A stretch of DNA of 39,448 bases from JBCBTJ01 sp964597685. GTDB lineage: Bacteria > Pseudomonadota > Alphaproteobacteria > Caulobacterales > Hyphomonadaceae. The stretch is taken from the NCBI GenBank assembly GCA_964597685.1, contig CAZQZC010000003.1:1-39448 (forward strand), given 5' to 3'. The translations under genes were made by a program, and so were the position numbers. Shown in pieces: positions 15,834-24,044 of this stretch (its first letter is position 1; each line of letters begins with the position of its first letter). Below the pieces are notes generated by a model. That model was not told where the DNA came from and made no database searches. It worked only from the letters and a program-made list of their open reading frames with translations.

Positions 15834-16925
15834 ATGGAATTCGCCCTGTCCGACGATCAGCGCATGCTGCAGGACTCGATCCAGGCCTGTCTCGAGACTG
15901 TAAGTCCGCTCGACGAGGTCCGGAAAGCGGCGTCGGGCGACACTGACGTTTTGGCCGCAATTGAATCAGGCCTCGCGGAATTGGGCGTCGGCCAGGTCTT
16001 GGTTCCCGAAGCGCATGGCGGTTTGGGGCTTGGCCTGCTCGACGCCGTTCTGGTCCAGGAAGCGCTCGGCCGCGCAATTGCGCCGGCGGGCTTCACCGCA
16101 GGCGCCGCGATGGCGGTGGCGGGCGTCATGAGCGCCGGGACCGAAGATCAAAAGGCCGAATGGCTGCCCAAGATCGCGAGCGGCGAAGCGCGCTTTGGCG
16201 TTGCGGTTGCTGAACATGTCGGCGCGCGAGAGGGGGCGGGCGTCGCCGCCCAAGACGGCGTCTTGTCCGGCAAGAGCCTGTTTGCGCTGGAGACGGCGCG
16301 CGCAAGCCATATCCTGGTGCGAGACCAGGACGGCCGACTGCACGTGGTTGCAGCCGACGCGTCCGGTTTGACCCGGACGCCGCTGACGACGATCGATGCG
16401 ACGCGCGATTTCGCCGAGCTGTCGTTCGATGCGGTGGAGGCGACCCCCCTTTCGGCGGAGAACCAGCCCGGCGCCGCAGCGACGCGAACGGTTCAAACGG
16501 GCCGCCTTCTTCTGGCGGCCGACACGCTCGGTGCGGCGCAGTCCATGCTCGACAAGGCCGTCGCCTATGCGCAGGAGCGCAAGCAATTCAATCGCGTCAT
16601 CGGAAGCTTCCAAGCGGTCAAGCACCTCTGCGCTGAGATGGCGGCTGACCTCGAACCCGCCCGCGCCCTCGTCTGGCATGCGGCCCACGCCAAGGATGAG
16701 GAGATGGAGGAGGCCGACTTGATGATCTGTCTCGCCAAGTCCCACCTCGCCGAGATCGGCGCATTCATCGCCCGCACCTCAACAGAGGTGCATGGCGGGA
16801 TGGGCTTCACCGACCTGGTGGGGTTGCACTATTGGTTCAAGCGCATCGGCGTGAATCGGCAGCTCTTGGGCGGTCCAGAGCGTGTGCGCGAGGACGCCGC
16901 GCGCCTTCAGGGCTGGACCTCTTAA
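15834..16925 (+). CDS. Acyl-CoA dehydrogenase family protein, probable partner subunit
   Basis: The 363-residue protein has the acyl-CoA dehydrogenase fold: an N-terminal helical domain (SDDQRMLQDSI, then VLVPEAHGGLGLGLLDAVLVQEALGR), a diverged middle beta domain, and a C-terminal helical domain with YAQERKQFNRVIGSFQAVKHLCAEM and TSTEVHGGMGFTD. The middle domain lacks the usual flavin-contact Thr/Ser motif and the catalytic-Glu region is not conserved. This fits the smaller subunit of ChsE- or PimC/PimD-type pairs, which need both chains to hold FAD. AGGAGG precedes the ATG. Its TAA overlaps the TAA of the convergent hpt within a shared TTAA at 16922-16925. Confidence 0.88.
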   Translation: MEFALSDDQRMLQDSIQACLETVSPLDEVRKAASGDTDVLAAIESGLAELGVGQVLVPEAHGGLGLGLLDAVLVQEALGRAIAPAGFTAGAAMAVAGVMSAGTEDQKAEWLPKIASGEARFGVAVAEHVGAREGAGVAAQDGVLSGKSLFALETARASHILVRDQDGRLHVVAADASGLTRTPLTTIDATRDFAELSFDAVEATPLSAENQPGAAATRTVQTGRLLLAADTLGAAQSMLDKAVAYAQERKQFNRVIGSFQAVKHLCAEMAADLEPARALVWHAAHAKDEEMEEADLMICLAKSHLAEIGAFIARTSTEVHGGMGFTDLVGLHYWFKRIGVNRQLLGGPERVREDAARLQGWTS

Positions 16926-17446
16926 TCCAACGCGCCGAGATAGGGCAGGCCGCGATACTTGCCCGCATCGTCCATGCCATAGCCGACGAGGAAACGCCCC
17001 GGCGCCTGGAACGCGCAAAAATCGACGCCGTTCTCGGGCGCCCAGGGCTTGCTGGCCAACGCGCAAGTGAGCACTTCCCGCGCGCCCTTGGCCAGAAGAT
17101 GGGCTTTGGCGAAGGTCAGCGTCCTTCCCGTATCGAAGACATCGTCGATCACGATAACGCCCCGGCCTTGCACCGGGCGAGATATGTCGGCGCGCACCAC
17201 CACGCGGCCAGAGCTTTCGCGCGCGTCCTTGTAGCTTTCGAGCCAAAGCGCATCGAGCACCGGGTGCACGTCCCGCCGGGCGAGCGCTTTCATGAGGTCG
17301 GCCGTGAAGGGCGTTGCGCCGATCAGAATGCTGACGGCGGTCCATTCGCCCTCCAGGCGCGGCGCCAGCGTGTCGGCCAAGGCCTCGACCTTCGCCATCA
17401 AGTCGTCTTCGGTCAGGACGACGGAGATCTCGGGCGTTGCGCTCAT
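16922..17446 (-). CDS. hpt: Hypoxanthine phosphoribosyltransferase
   Basis: This 174-residue purine-salvage enzyme joins hypoxanthine or guanine to PRPP, making IMP or GMP. The PRPP-binding signature VIVIDDVFDTGRTL (97-110) with the acidic pair Asp101-Asp102 is intact. The VSILIGATPFTADLMKAL segment, the ALWLESYKD flexible loop and the VGYGMDDAGKYRGLPYLG C-terminal motif of HPRT enzymes are all present. The length matches the family. The start overlaps the stop of the zinc-ribbon gene by 4 bases (ATGA), so the two form one minus-strand operon. Confidence 0.95.
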   Translation of the reverse strand: MSATPEISVVLTEDDLMAKVEALADTLAPRLEGEWTAVSILIGATPFTADLMKALARRDVHPVLDALWLESYKDARESSGRVVVRADISRPVQGRGVIVIDDVFDTGRTLTFAKAHLLAKGAREVLTCALASKPWAPENGVDFCAFQAPGRFLVGYGMDDAGKYRGLPYLGALD

Positions 17447-18150
17447 TCGCCGCCAGTCTCCGGCAAGTCCGCCTCCGCCAAGGGCGCTGCGTCGACGGAG
17501 GCGGCGGCGGCCCCATCGGCCGCTTCGCCAGGCGACGTGACGAACGACATTTCGAGATCGAACGCGTCAAGCGGCGGGCTTTCAATGATCGCGGAGAACT
17601 CGCCGCGCGCGCCGGGCTCCAGAACGCGCGGGGCGATGGCGGCGAACGCGTCGCCAACTTCGCGGCCGATCTCGTCGCGCAGTAAAATCCGAACCTGCGG
17701 CGTTTCGCGCGCGCGCCGGTCGACGCTGCGCACGGCGCCGCGGATCTGAAGAATCGGCGTGGTCCCGTCAAAGGTTCGCACGGCCTCAGTTTCTTGGAAG
17801 TCCAAGCCGAAGCGGTTCACATTCAGTCCGGCTGTGTTGTAAGCCGCCGACGCCTGAGGCCAGGCGCGGGCGACCTCGTCGCGGAAGACCACGGCCGCCG
17901 CGCCCAGGACAAAAAAACAGATCGCCGTCGCCGTCCAAACCATCGTCGCCGCCAGCCGGCTCTGGCGCTGCAGGCGTTGGCGCTTCTTCAGAAGATACGT
18001 CTCGTGGGCTGCCGGTTTCGGCTTGCTTTGTGGCGGGGCGGCGTGCCAGGCGTGGCCGCAAGCCGAGCAGGTCACTGTGCGGCCGCTCTCGCCAATCGTC
18101 GCATCGTCGGCGTAGTAATGTACTTGGCAGGATGGGCAGGTCAGGATCAT
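17443..18150 (-). CDS. MJ0042-type zinc-ribbon membrane protein with DUF3426 region
   Basis: This 235-residue protein starts with a zinc ribbon whose four ligands are Cys5, Cys8, Cys28 and Cys31 (CPSC and CSAC). A basic linker (LLKKRQRLQRQSRL) and one membrane helix (about 67-89, TMVWTATAICFFVLGAAAVVF) follow, then a DUF3426 domain with the ILQIRGAVRSVDRRARETPQVRILLRD pattern near 130-160. The Cys-rich part is cytoplasmic and the DUF3426 part periplasmic if topology follows the positive-inside rule. The C-terminus is Ala/Glu-rich. In alphaproteobacteria this gene often lies divergent from ftsE, as here with a 65-base gap. The molecular function is unknown; a division-related role is only suggested by position. 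Confidence 0.88.
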   Translation of the reverse strand: MILTCPSCQVHYYADDATIGESGRTVTCSACGHAWHAAPPQSKPKPAAHETYLLKKRQRLQRQSRLAATMVWTATAICFFVLGAAAVVFRDEVARAWPQASAAYNTAGLNVNRFGLDFQETEAVRTFDGTTPILQIRGAVRSVDRRARETPQVRILLRDEIGREVGDAFAAIAPRVLEPGARGEFSAIIESPPLDAFDLEMSFVTSPGEAADGAAAASVDAAPLAEADLPETGGE

Positions 18151-18215
18151 GGCTTGGACAATCTGTGAATTCGCTGGAATAGTCGATCCGGCAAATCAGG
18201 TTAAAAAACCGACGT

Positions 18216-18932
18216 ATGAGCCGCTCGACAGCTGACTTTTCCAACGATTTCACCATCGACCTCGATCGCGTCAGTTTGCGCTATGCGAGTTCGGAGGATG
18301 TTCTCAGCGATGTGACGCTTGAGCTCAAGCGCGGCGATTTCGCCTTTCTCACCGGTCCGTCGGGCGCTGGGAAAACGAGCCTGCTCAAGCTTTTATACCT
18401 CGCAATTCGCCCAAGCCGCGGCGAGGTGCGCTTGTTCGGACGGAATACGAATCGGCTCAGTCGCCGCGAACTCGCCGCCACCCGCCGGCGCGTCGGCGTG
18501 GTGTTCCAGGAGTTTCGCCTCCTGGAACATCTAAGCGCTTACGAAAACGCGGCTCTGCCGCTTCGCGTCATGGGCCGGCGCGAGCGTGACTACCGCGAGG
18601 ATGTCGAGGAATTGTTGGCTTGGGTGGGGTTGGGAGAACGGATGCATGCGCGCCCAGCGACGCTTTCCGGCGGAGAACAGCAGCGTGTCGCGATCGCTCG
18701 AGCCCTTGTCGGCAAACCCGATCTGCTGATCGCTGATGAGCCGACGGGCAATGTCGACCCCGAACTCGGCGCGCGCCTTTTGCGGCTTTTCGCCGAACTC
18801 AACCGCCGGCTTGGCACCACCGTCTTTATCGCCACCCATGATCTGGGGCTCATCAAGCCTTACGACGCGCCGGTGTATCGGCTGCAGAACGGCTTGCTGG
18901 CGCGGGATCTGGAATTCGGGAGCGCGGCGTGA
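18216..18932 (+). CDS. ftsE: Cell division ABC transporter ATPase FtsE
   Basis: FtsE is the cytoplasmic ATPase of FtsEX, which links the divisome to activation of cell-wall hydrolases rather than transporting a solute. The 238-residue sequence has Walker A GPSGAGKT (47-54), the Q-loop (VVFQEFRLLEHLSAYENAALPLRV), the signature LSGGEQQR (150-157), Walker B LLIADEPTGNVD (170-181) and the H-loop ATHD. A leader of about 12 residues precedes the usual start of the fold. No ribosome-binding site is evident before the ATG at 18216. The gene overlaps ftsX by 4 bases (GTGA). Confidence 0.95.
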   Translation: MSRSTADFSNDFTIDLDRVSLRYASSEDVLSDVTLELKRGDFAFLTGPSGAGKTSLLKLLYLAIRPSRGEVRLFGRNTNRLSRRELAATRRRVGVVFQEFRLLEHLSAYENAALPLRVMGRRERDYREDVEELLAWVGLGERMHARPATLSGGEQQRVAIARALVGKPDLLIADEPTGNVDPELGARLLRLFAELNRRLGTTVFIATHDLGLIKPYDAPVYRLQNGLLARDLEFGSAA

Positions 18933-19810
18933 CAGGGGCGAAATCCGGAGAAACGCCGCTTTTGCCCATCGAGGATGCACGTGAAGCGGCGCTGTTCTTC
19001 GTGGTCAGCGCGTTGTGCTTCCTGGCGGCCCTCGCTGCGCTGTCCGCGCGGGCGAGCTATGGCGCGGCTGTGGGCTGGACGAGCCAGGTGGAGGGAGAAT
19101 CGACGGTGCGTTTGCGCAATGTCGACAGCCGGGCTGCAGAGGATGCGCGCCGTCTCATCGAGGAGACGCCCGGCGTCGAAACCGCGCGCATCTTGGACGC
19201 CAATGAGACCGGCGCGATGCTTGAGCCTTGGTTTGGAAACGCCGGCTTGCCCGCTTCGCTTCCGCTGCCGGTTTTGGTGGCGGTGACCGCTGATCCGGAG
19301 GTCGAGGACGTCGGCCCCAATATCGCCCGAAGACTGGCCGAAGCGGGCGTCGAGGCGATCGTTGACGAGCACGCCGATTGGGCTGGCGATGTGCGCCGCG
19401 CCCTGGGCGCTGTGCGGTTGGCGGCGCTTTCGGCTGTCGCACTGCTTGCGGCGACGGCGGTCGCAGTCATCGCCTTTGCAACCCACGCCGCCTTGCTGGC
19501 GCGCAAGGACATCGTGGATGTCCTTCACCTGTCGGGGGCTGAGGATCGGTTTATCGCCGATCTCTTCGAGCGGAGGTTCTGGGTCTTGGGCCTGCGCGCC
19601 GGGCTGGCGGGGGCCCTGTCGGCGTTAGGCATGACCGCCGTGTTGCTCCTGGTGGTCAATAACGGCGGCCAGCGGGACAATCTCCTGCCAGCGCTGCGGC
19701 TTGATCTGTTCGATCTCGCCATACTGATCGCCACGCCTTTGGCTGCCGGCTTCGCCGCGCGACTGGCGGCGCGCGCGACGGTCATGCGCGGCCTAAAGGC
19801 TATGGTGTGA
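18929..19810 (+). CDS. ftsX: Cell division membrane protein FtsX
   Basis: This 293-residue protein is the membrane half of FtsEX. One membrane helix lies near residues 20-42, a periplasmic domain fills about 45-150 (VRLRNVDSRAAEDARRLIEETPGVETARIL), and three helices follow (about 155-180, 210-237 and 255-280). The KDIVDVLHLSGAEDRFIADLFERRFW segment before the third helix is the conserved FtsX cytoplasmic loop that contacts FtsE. The start is a GTG at 18929 inside the ftsE stop. Length and topology are normal. Confidence 0.93.
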   Translation: MTGAKSGETPLLPIEDAREAALFFVVSALCFLAALAALSARASYGAAVGWTSQVEGESTVRLRNVDSRAAEDARRLIEETPGVETARILDANETGAMLEPWFGNAGLPASLPLPVLVAVTADPEVEDVGPNIARRLAEAGVEAIVDEHADWAGDVRRALGAVRLAALSAVALLAATAVAVIAFATHAALLARKDIVDVLHLSGAEDRFIADLFERRFWVLGLRAGLAGALSALGMTAVLLLVVNNGGQRDNLLPALRLDLFDLAILIATPLAAGFAARLAARATVMRGLKAMV

Positions 19811-19826
19811 GGCGATGGAGGCGTTC

Positions 19827-20411
19827 ATGGGAACGCGCCGGCGCATAATCGCTGGCATCGTCGCCGCCGTCTTGGTGCTGGCGACTGCGGACCTCGCTGC
19901 GTTTGGGCGGCGCACCGCGGCGCTGACCCCGTCGGCTGAGCCGAGCGCTGACGCGATCGTTTCGCTAACGGGCGGCTCCACCCTTCGGATCAAGACAGGC
20001 GTCGACCTGCTCACCGCGGGCGCTGGCGAGCGCTTATTGATCAGCGGGGTCAATCCAAGCGTCGACGCCGACGCCGTGCGCGCCCAAACGGGCGGCGAAC
20101 CGGCGCTTTTCGCGTGTTGCATCGATCTCGGACGTGAGGCGTTGACAACGGTTGGCAATGCGGCGGAAACGGCGGCCTGGGCGGACGAGCATGGCTATGA
20201 AAGTCTTCTCGTCGTCACGTCCAATTACCATATGCCGCGCAGTCTTCTGGAGCTGCGCCACGCCATGCCGGATGTCGAGCTGATCGCCCATCCTGTCCGC
20301 TCAGGGGTTGATCCGGCGCGCACCTGGCGTGATGGACGCTCCTTCAAGGGCGTGCTTGTGGAATGGGCCAAATGGCGCGTCGCAGCCCTGCGGCGAGGAG
20401 TGTTCGGATGA
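19827..20411 (+). CDS. YdcF/SanA-like DUF218 protein
   Basis: The 194-residue protein has an N-terminal membrane anchor (about 7-27) and a DUF218 domain. Recognisable are SADAIVSLTGGSTLRIKTGVDLL, LLISGVNP, TVGNAAETAAWADEHGYESLLVVTSNYHMPRSLLELRH and a C-terminal amphipathic segment. The E-A-x-W block and the VTSNYHMPRS motif are the family's conserved sites. Relatives include ElyC and SanA, which affect envelope integrity, so an envelope role is likely but unproven. The ATG at 19827 has GGAGG five bases upstream and is preferred over the ATG at 19815. The stop overlaps plsC by 4 bases. Confidence 0.85.
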   Translation: MGTRRRIIAGIVAAVLVLATADLAAFGRRTAALTPSAEPSADAIVSLTGGSTLRIKTGVDLLTAGAGERLLISGVNPSVDADAVRAQTGGEPALFACCIDLGREALTTVGNAAETAAWADEHGYESLLVVTSNYHMPRSLLELRHAMPDVELIAHPVRSGVDPARTWRDGRSFKGVLVEWAKWRVAALRRGVFG

Positions 20412-21127
20412 TCCGGAGCGCGCTGTTCAAGATTTGGACGTTTGGCACCATGACGGCGCTGGGCGTTTTGTTCTTGCCGGCCTTTTTCTTACCCCATGGC
20501 GCGACCGCGTTCGGCATCCGGATGTGGGCGCGCGGCGTGCGCGGCGCTCTGCTTGTGATTTACGGCGTTCGGACCGAGATCCGAGGCTTGGAGCGGCTGC
20601 CGGGAGAGCCCGCCCTCGTCGCCGCCAAACACCAAAGCCTCTACGACACCATTGTCACCTTCCTGTTCCTGAAAGACCCCGTCACGGTGATGAAGCGCGA
20701 ATTGCTGCGGGCGCCTGTCTTCGGGGCCTACGCCCAGAAAGTCGGGTCGATCGCCATTGATCGGGACGCCGGCCCGTCGGCGCTGAAGGCGATGACAAAA
20801 TCCGCCGCCGCTGGGCTTGAGGCCGGGCGGGCCGTCGTCATTTTTCCGGAGGGCCCGCGCACAGATCCAGGCGCGCCGCCCGACTACAAGGTTGGCGTCT
20901 ACGCCCTTTATCGCGGCCTTGGCGCGGCATGCGTTCCGGTGGCCACAAATTCCGGCGTGTTCTGGCCGTCGAAGGGCGTGCGGCCGAAAGCCGGCGTGTG
21001 CGTTTACGAGATCTTGCCGGCGCTGCCCTCGGGGCTTGACCGTCGAGATTTCATGACGCGCCTTCAAAATGAGATCGAGGGCGCGTCCAACGCCCTGTTG
21101 GAGCCGGAGGTTCGAAAAGCGGCATGA
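20408..21127 (+). CDS. plsC: 1-acyl-sn-glycerol-3-phosphate acyltransferase (PlsC family)
   Basis: This 239-residue membrane enzyme should acylate lysophosphatidic acid to phosphatidic acid in phospholipid synthesis. The catalytic HX4D motif is KHQSLYD (His75, Asp80) and the glycerol-phosphate site is FPEGPRT (146 on). The SIAIDRDAG and PVATNSGVFWP segments also match the family. A hydrophobic N-terminal segment (about 9-29) anchors it. The ATG at 20408 overlaps the ydcF stop (ATGA) and gives the normal N-terminus; a longer in-frame version has no support. It is the fourth gene of the ftsE operon and overlaps the next by 4 bases. Confidence 0.92.
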   Translation: MIRSALFKIWTFGTMTALGVLFLPAFFLPHGATAFGIRMWARGVRGALLVIYGVRTEIRGLERLPGEPALVAAKHQSLYDTIVTFLFLKDPVTVMKRELLRAPVFGAYAQKVGSIAIDRDAGPSALKAMTKSAAAGLEAGRAVVIFPEGPRTDPGAPPDYKVGVYALYRGLGAACVPVATNSGVFWPSKGVRPKAGVCVYEILPALPSGLDRRDFMTRLQNEIEGASNALLEPEVRKAA

Positions 21128-22197
21128 GCGGATATTACGAGGGGCGGCCGCCCAAGCGCGGCGCGTCGCGGGGTTGGTTGATCGCGCCGTTTGTCTTTGT
21201 CGCCGTCGTGTTCGGCCTTTATTCGGCTTATTGGTTCTGGTTGCGCGGCCAGCTTGAGGTCGGCGTCGACGCCTGGATCGAGGACCAGCGCCGCGCCGGT
21301 TTGGAGGTCTCCTATTCCGATAAGACGCTCGGCGGATATCCATTTCGCTTCGCGCTGGATGTCGCCGATCCCGAACTGGCCGACCCTGCGGCGGGCACGC
21401 GTTGGCGCGGCGAGCGCTTGCAATTGGTCATGGATCCGTTGGACGTGCTCTGGCGCTTCGCGTCGGGCGACCAGGGCGGCAAGGTGATCGGACGTTCGCC
21501 GGGCGCCAACCTCGTCACCACGTCCGAGGCTGGCGTGCTCGCCGTCGATATCGGGCGGAAGTCAGCCCTGAGCCTTGTTTGGGACGCGACGAGCGTCAAG
21601 CGTGTCGGGCTAACGCTGGACAGCGTTGCAGCGACGTCCGACGCCGGCGATGTCGCAGTCGATAATCTGACCTTCAACCTTGCGCCGCCGCCTGGCGCGC
21701 CGGACAATCTCCGTCTGCAGGCCGCGTGGGACGCGATCTCCTTGCCAAGGCCAGTTCAGGGCGCGGAATGGCTGGGCGAAGATCTGCAGCCGGGCCGGGT
21801 GGCGCTGGAGATCAGCCAGATCTTTCCCGCGCTAGAGTCGCAAACCGCGCTCAGCCGTTGGGTGGGCTTGGAGGGGCGCGTGGATGTCGCCCAGGTGCTC
21901 ATCAATTGGGGCCCGGCCAAGCTCGGCCTCAAAGGCGACGTCGGCTTGACCCGGTTGCTGGAGCTTGACGGTACGATGAGCCTCCGGATCGAAGACGGGC
22001 CCGGCTTGCGCGCGGCCCTCGACGAAGCGGGTTTGTTGACCGAAGACGCCGCACAAGCCATCGACATTCTACAGGCGATCTCGGAGCAGGGCCTGTTCGC
22101 GACCGCATCCTTCCAGGACGGCGGGGTCTACTATCTTGGACAACGCGTGGCCGACGCGCCCGTTGCGGACCTGCTGGCCCAAGCGTTCGCACCATGA
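21124..22197 (+). CDS. DUF2125 membrane-anchored protein
   Basis: The 357-residue protein has a short cytoplasmic N-terminus rich in Arg/Lys, one membrane helix (about 19-40, LIAPFVFVAVVFGLYSAYWF), and a long periplasmic DUF2125 domain. The segment just after the helix (VDAWIEDQRRAGLEVSYSDKTLGGYPFRFAL) is the diagnostic part of the family. The remainder is beta-rich with VAALE-type repeats and ends in a region with helices (IDILQAISEQG). The function of DUF2125 is unknown. It overlaps plsC upstream and the glycosylase gene downstream by 4 bases each, so it is part of the ftsE chain. Confidence 0.88.
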   Translation: MSGYYEGRPPKRGASRGWLIAPFVFVAVVFGLYSAYWFWLRGQLEVGVDAWIEDQRRAGLEVSYSDKTLGGYPFRFALDVADPELADPAAGTRWRGERLQLVMDPLDVLWRFASGDQGGKVIGRSPGANLVTTSEAGVLAVDIGRKSALSLVWDATSVKRVGLTLDSVAATSDAGDVAVDNLTFNLAPPPGAPDNLRLQAAWDAISLPRPVQGAEWLGEDLQPGRVALEISQIFPALESQTALSRWVGLEGRVDVAQVLINWGPAKLGLKGDVGLTRLLELDGTMSLRIEDGPGLRAALDEAGLLTEDAAQAIDILQAISEQGLFATASFQDGGVYYLGQRVADAPVADLLAQAFAP

Positions 22198-22841
22198 GCG
22201 CGCCCTCCAAGGGCGTCCTTCGCGATGCGTGCGAGGCGCTGGCGGCCCGCGATCAGAATTTGGCGAAGGCGTTTGGGGCGATCGGACTGCCCGAATGGCG
22301 CGCCGCGCCGCCAACCTACCCGACCCTGTGTCGGCTGATCACCCACCAGCAGATCTCCGTCACGGCGGCGCGCGCGATTTGGGCGCGGGTGACAGCGGGC
22401 CTCGACCCGCTGACGCCCGAGGCCGTTCGCGACGCAACGGATGACGCGCTGCGCGCCCTTGGCCTGTCCGGACCGAAAGTTCGCCACTTCAGGAGCATTG
22501 CTGAGGCCCTGCTGGACGGTTCATTGGATCTTGAAGCGGTGATGCGCGCAGGCGACGACGACGCGAAGGCGGCGCTGGTGTCGGTGCGCGGCATTGGGCC
22601 GTGGACGGCGGAGCTGTTCATCCTCTACGCGAAGGGCGCGCTCGACGCGTTTCCGACGGCTGATCTGGGCCTTATGGAGAGCCATCGCCTGCTCTCGGGG
22701 GCGGAGAGCAGGCCAAGTCGCGACGATTTTGAAGCGCTCGGCGAAACCTGGCGGCCCTATCGCGGCGTGGCCGCTCATTTGTTGTGGGGCTATATCGGCC
22801 TGCACCGCGAAAAATCCGGCGGGATTTCACCCCAGGCCTGA
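22194..22841 (+). CDS. AlkA-like DNA-3-methyladenine glycosylase (HhH-GPD)
   Basis: This 215-residue base-excision enzyme removes alkylated purines from DNA. It has the HhH-GPD fold: LITHQQISVTAARAIWARV early on, then the helix-hairpin-helix VRGIGPWTAELFILYAKG (GIGPWTAE at 133-140), then DAFPTADLGL, where Asp157 is the catalytic residue of the AlkA group. There are no iron-sulfur-cluster cysteines, which fits AlkA rather than EndoIII or MutY. It is shorter than E. coli AlkA because the N-terminal beta domain is absent. It is the last gene of the overlapping series begun by ftsE. Confidence 0.9.
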   Translation: MSAPSKGVLRDACEALAARDQNLAKAFGAIGLPEWRAAPPTYPTLCRLITHQQISVTAARAIWARVTAGLDPLTPEAVRDATDDALRALGLSGPKVRHFRSIAEALLDGSLDLEAVMRAGDDDAKAALVSVRGIGPWTAELFILYAKGALDAFPTADLGLMESHRLLSGAESRPSRDDFEALGETWRPYRGVAAHLLWGYIGLHREKSGGISPQA

Positions 22842-22956
22842 TCTGTCATAATCTTGTTGTTGAGAATCGCGTATGAACGCAACGAACGCGAAGGAGAACC
22901 GCCTTCAGTTGGACGACGACGCATAGAATAGCGCCTCAAATCAGGACGCTCGGGCG

Positions 22957-23520
22957 ATGACACAGGTCGTCGCCACTCCGCCAAACGGCTGGCCCGCTTT
23001 GGTTCTGAATGCGGATTTCCGCCCTCTCAGCTATTATCCCCTGTCGCTGTGGCCCTGGCAGGATGTTGTCAAAGCCGTTTTTCTGGAGCGGGTGGAGGTG
23101 GTGGCGAACTACGATCATGTCGTACGCTCGCCGAGTTTCGAAATGCGTCTGCCGAGCGTCATATCGCTTCGGGAGTTCGTGAAACAGGACCGCCCGCCGG
23201 CGTTCACCCGCTTCAACCTGTTCCTAAGAGACGGGTTCAAGTGCGTTTATTGCGGCTCGCCGCATGATTTGACCTTCGATCATGTCATTCCCCGCTCACG
23301 CGGCGGTCGGACCAGCTGGTCGAACATCGTCACGGCGTGTTCGCCTTGCAATCTGAAAAAGGGCGGACGATTGCCCAAGGATGCGAAAATGTTTCCGTCC
23401 CGGCCGCCCGCGCGACCGACGAATTACCAATTGCAGGAAATCGGCCGGCGCTTCCCGCCAAACCACCTGCACCGCACCTGGCTCGACTATCTCTATTGGG
23501 ACGTCGAACTGGAAGCCTGA
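22957..23520 (+). CDS. HNH endonuclease family protein
   Basis: The 187-residue protein belongs to a conserved group of small HNH proteins in alphaproteobacteria. The N-terminal half (ALVLNADFRPLSYYPLSLWPWQDVVKAVFLERVEVV) is typical of this group. The HNH nuclease part follows: CVYCG (Cys96, Cys99), LTFDHVIPRSRGG (His109), W-SNIV (Asn123) and CSPCN (Cys128, Cys131). The four cysteines would bind zinc and His/Asn form the active site. No methylase or other defence gene is adjacent, so a restriction role is not indicated. The 115-base gap before it carries no gene I can support. Confidence 0.92.
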   Translation: MTQVVATPPNGWPALVLNADFRPLSYYPLSLWPWQDVVKAVFLERVEVVANYDHVVRSPSFEMRLPSVISLREFVKQDRPPAFTRFNLFLRDGFKCVYCGSPHDLTFDHVIPRSRGGRTSWSNIVTACSPCNLKKGGRLPKDAKMFPSRPPARPTNYQLQEIGRRFPPNHLHRTWLDYLYWDVELEA

Positions 23521-23570
23521 GACGCGAGCGCGCTTCACGCATTGGCGCGATGGGTGCATGACATGCGTCC

Positions 23571-24044
23571 ATGCTTGATAGACATTCCTTTGCAATCCCT
23601 CCTGCGCCGCTGGCCCTGACGATTGGCGGGCTGATGCCGTTTTTCGGCGCAGCCGCCGCCGCCATCGTGATTCGCGCCTATGGCGGCGAGGCTGACCTCT
23701 CCGGCACCGTTCTCCTCGCCTATGCGGCGGTGATTTTAAGCTTCCTCGGCGGCGCCCGTTGGGGTGCTGAAATCGTCGGGGAGCCTTTGACGGGTCCGCG
23801 CTGGAGTGTGCTCGCCCTATCTGTTCTCGGCGCGCTGGTTGGTTGGCTGTGCGTGCTGTGGCGCGTGTCGTCTGGCGGCGGCGTCGACGCCCTTGTCGTC
23901 GCGGCGCTGGCGTTGATCGCCCACTGGGCTTGGGATGTGCGCGACACGCAGACGCTGCCGCATTGGTATCCCGGCCTGCGCACGATCGCCACGGCGGGCG
24001 CGGTCGTCTCGCTCTTGTCGGCCTGGATCGTTCTGAGGTTCTAG
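23571..24044 (+). CDS. DUF3429 membrane protein
   Basis: The 157-residue product is a small integral membrane protein with about five hydrophobic segments (roughly 15-35, 45-63, 78-97, 103-120 and 135-155). The LGGARWGAEI motif after the second helix and the HWAWDVRDTQTLPHWYPGLRTIAT segment mark DUF3429. Its function is unknown. An imperfect 21-base dyad covers the start codon (23551-23571). The TAG stop shares a CTAG tetranucleotide with the TAG of the convergent dsbB-like gene. Confidence 0.88.
   Translation: MLDRHSFAIPPAPLALTIGGLMPFFGAAAAAIVIRAYGGEADLSGTVLLAYAAVILSFLGGARWGAEIVGEPLTGPRWSVLALSVLGALVGWLCVLWRVSSGGGVDALVVAALALIAHWAWDVRDTQTLPHWYPGLRTIATAGAVVSLLSAWIVLRF

Noticed and set aside
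22848..22865. Possible second Pho box beginning CTGTCAT
   Set aside because: Only the first repeat matches; the second (TTGTTGT) is poor.
22873..22926. A 17-codon frame starting MNATNAKENR before the HNH gene
   Set aside because: Too short to judge, no ribosome site of note, and no hairpin or repeat to support it.
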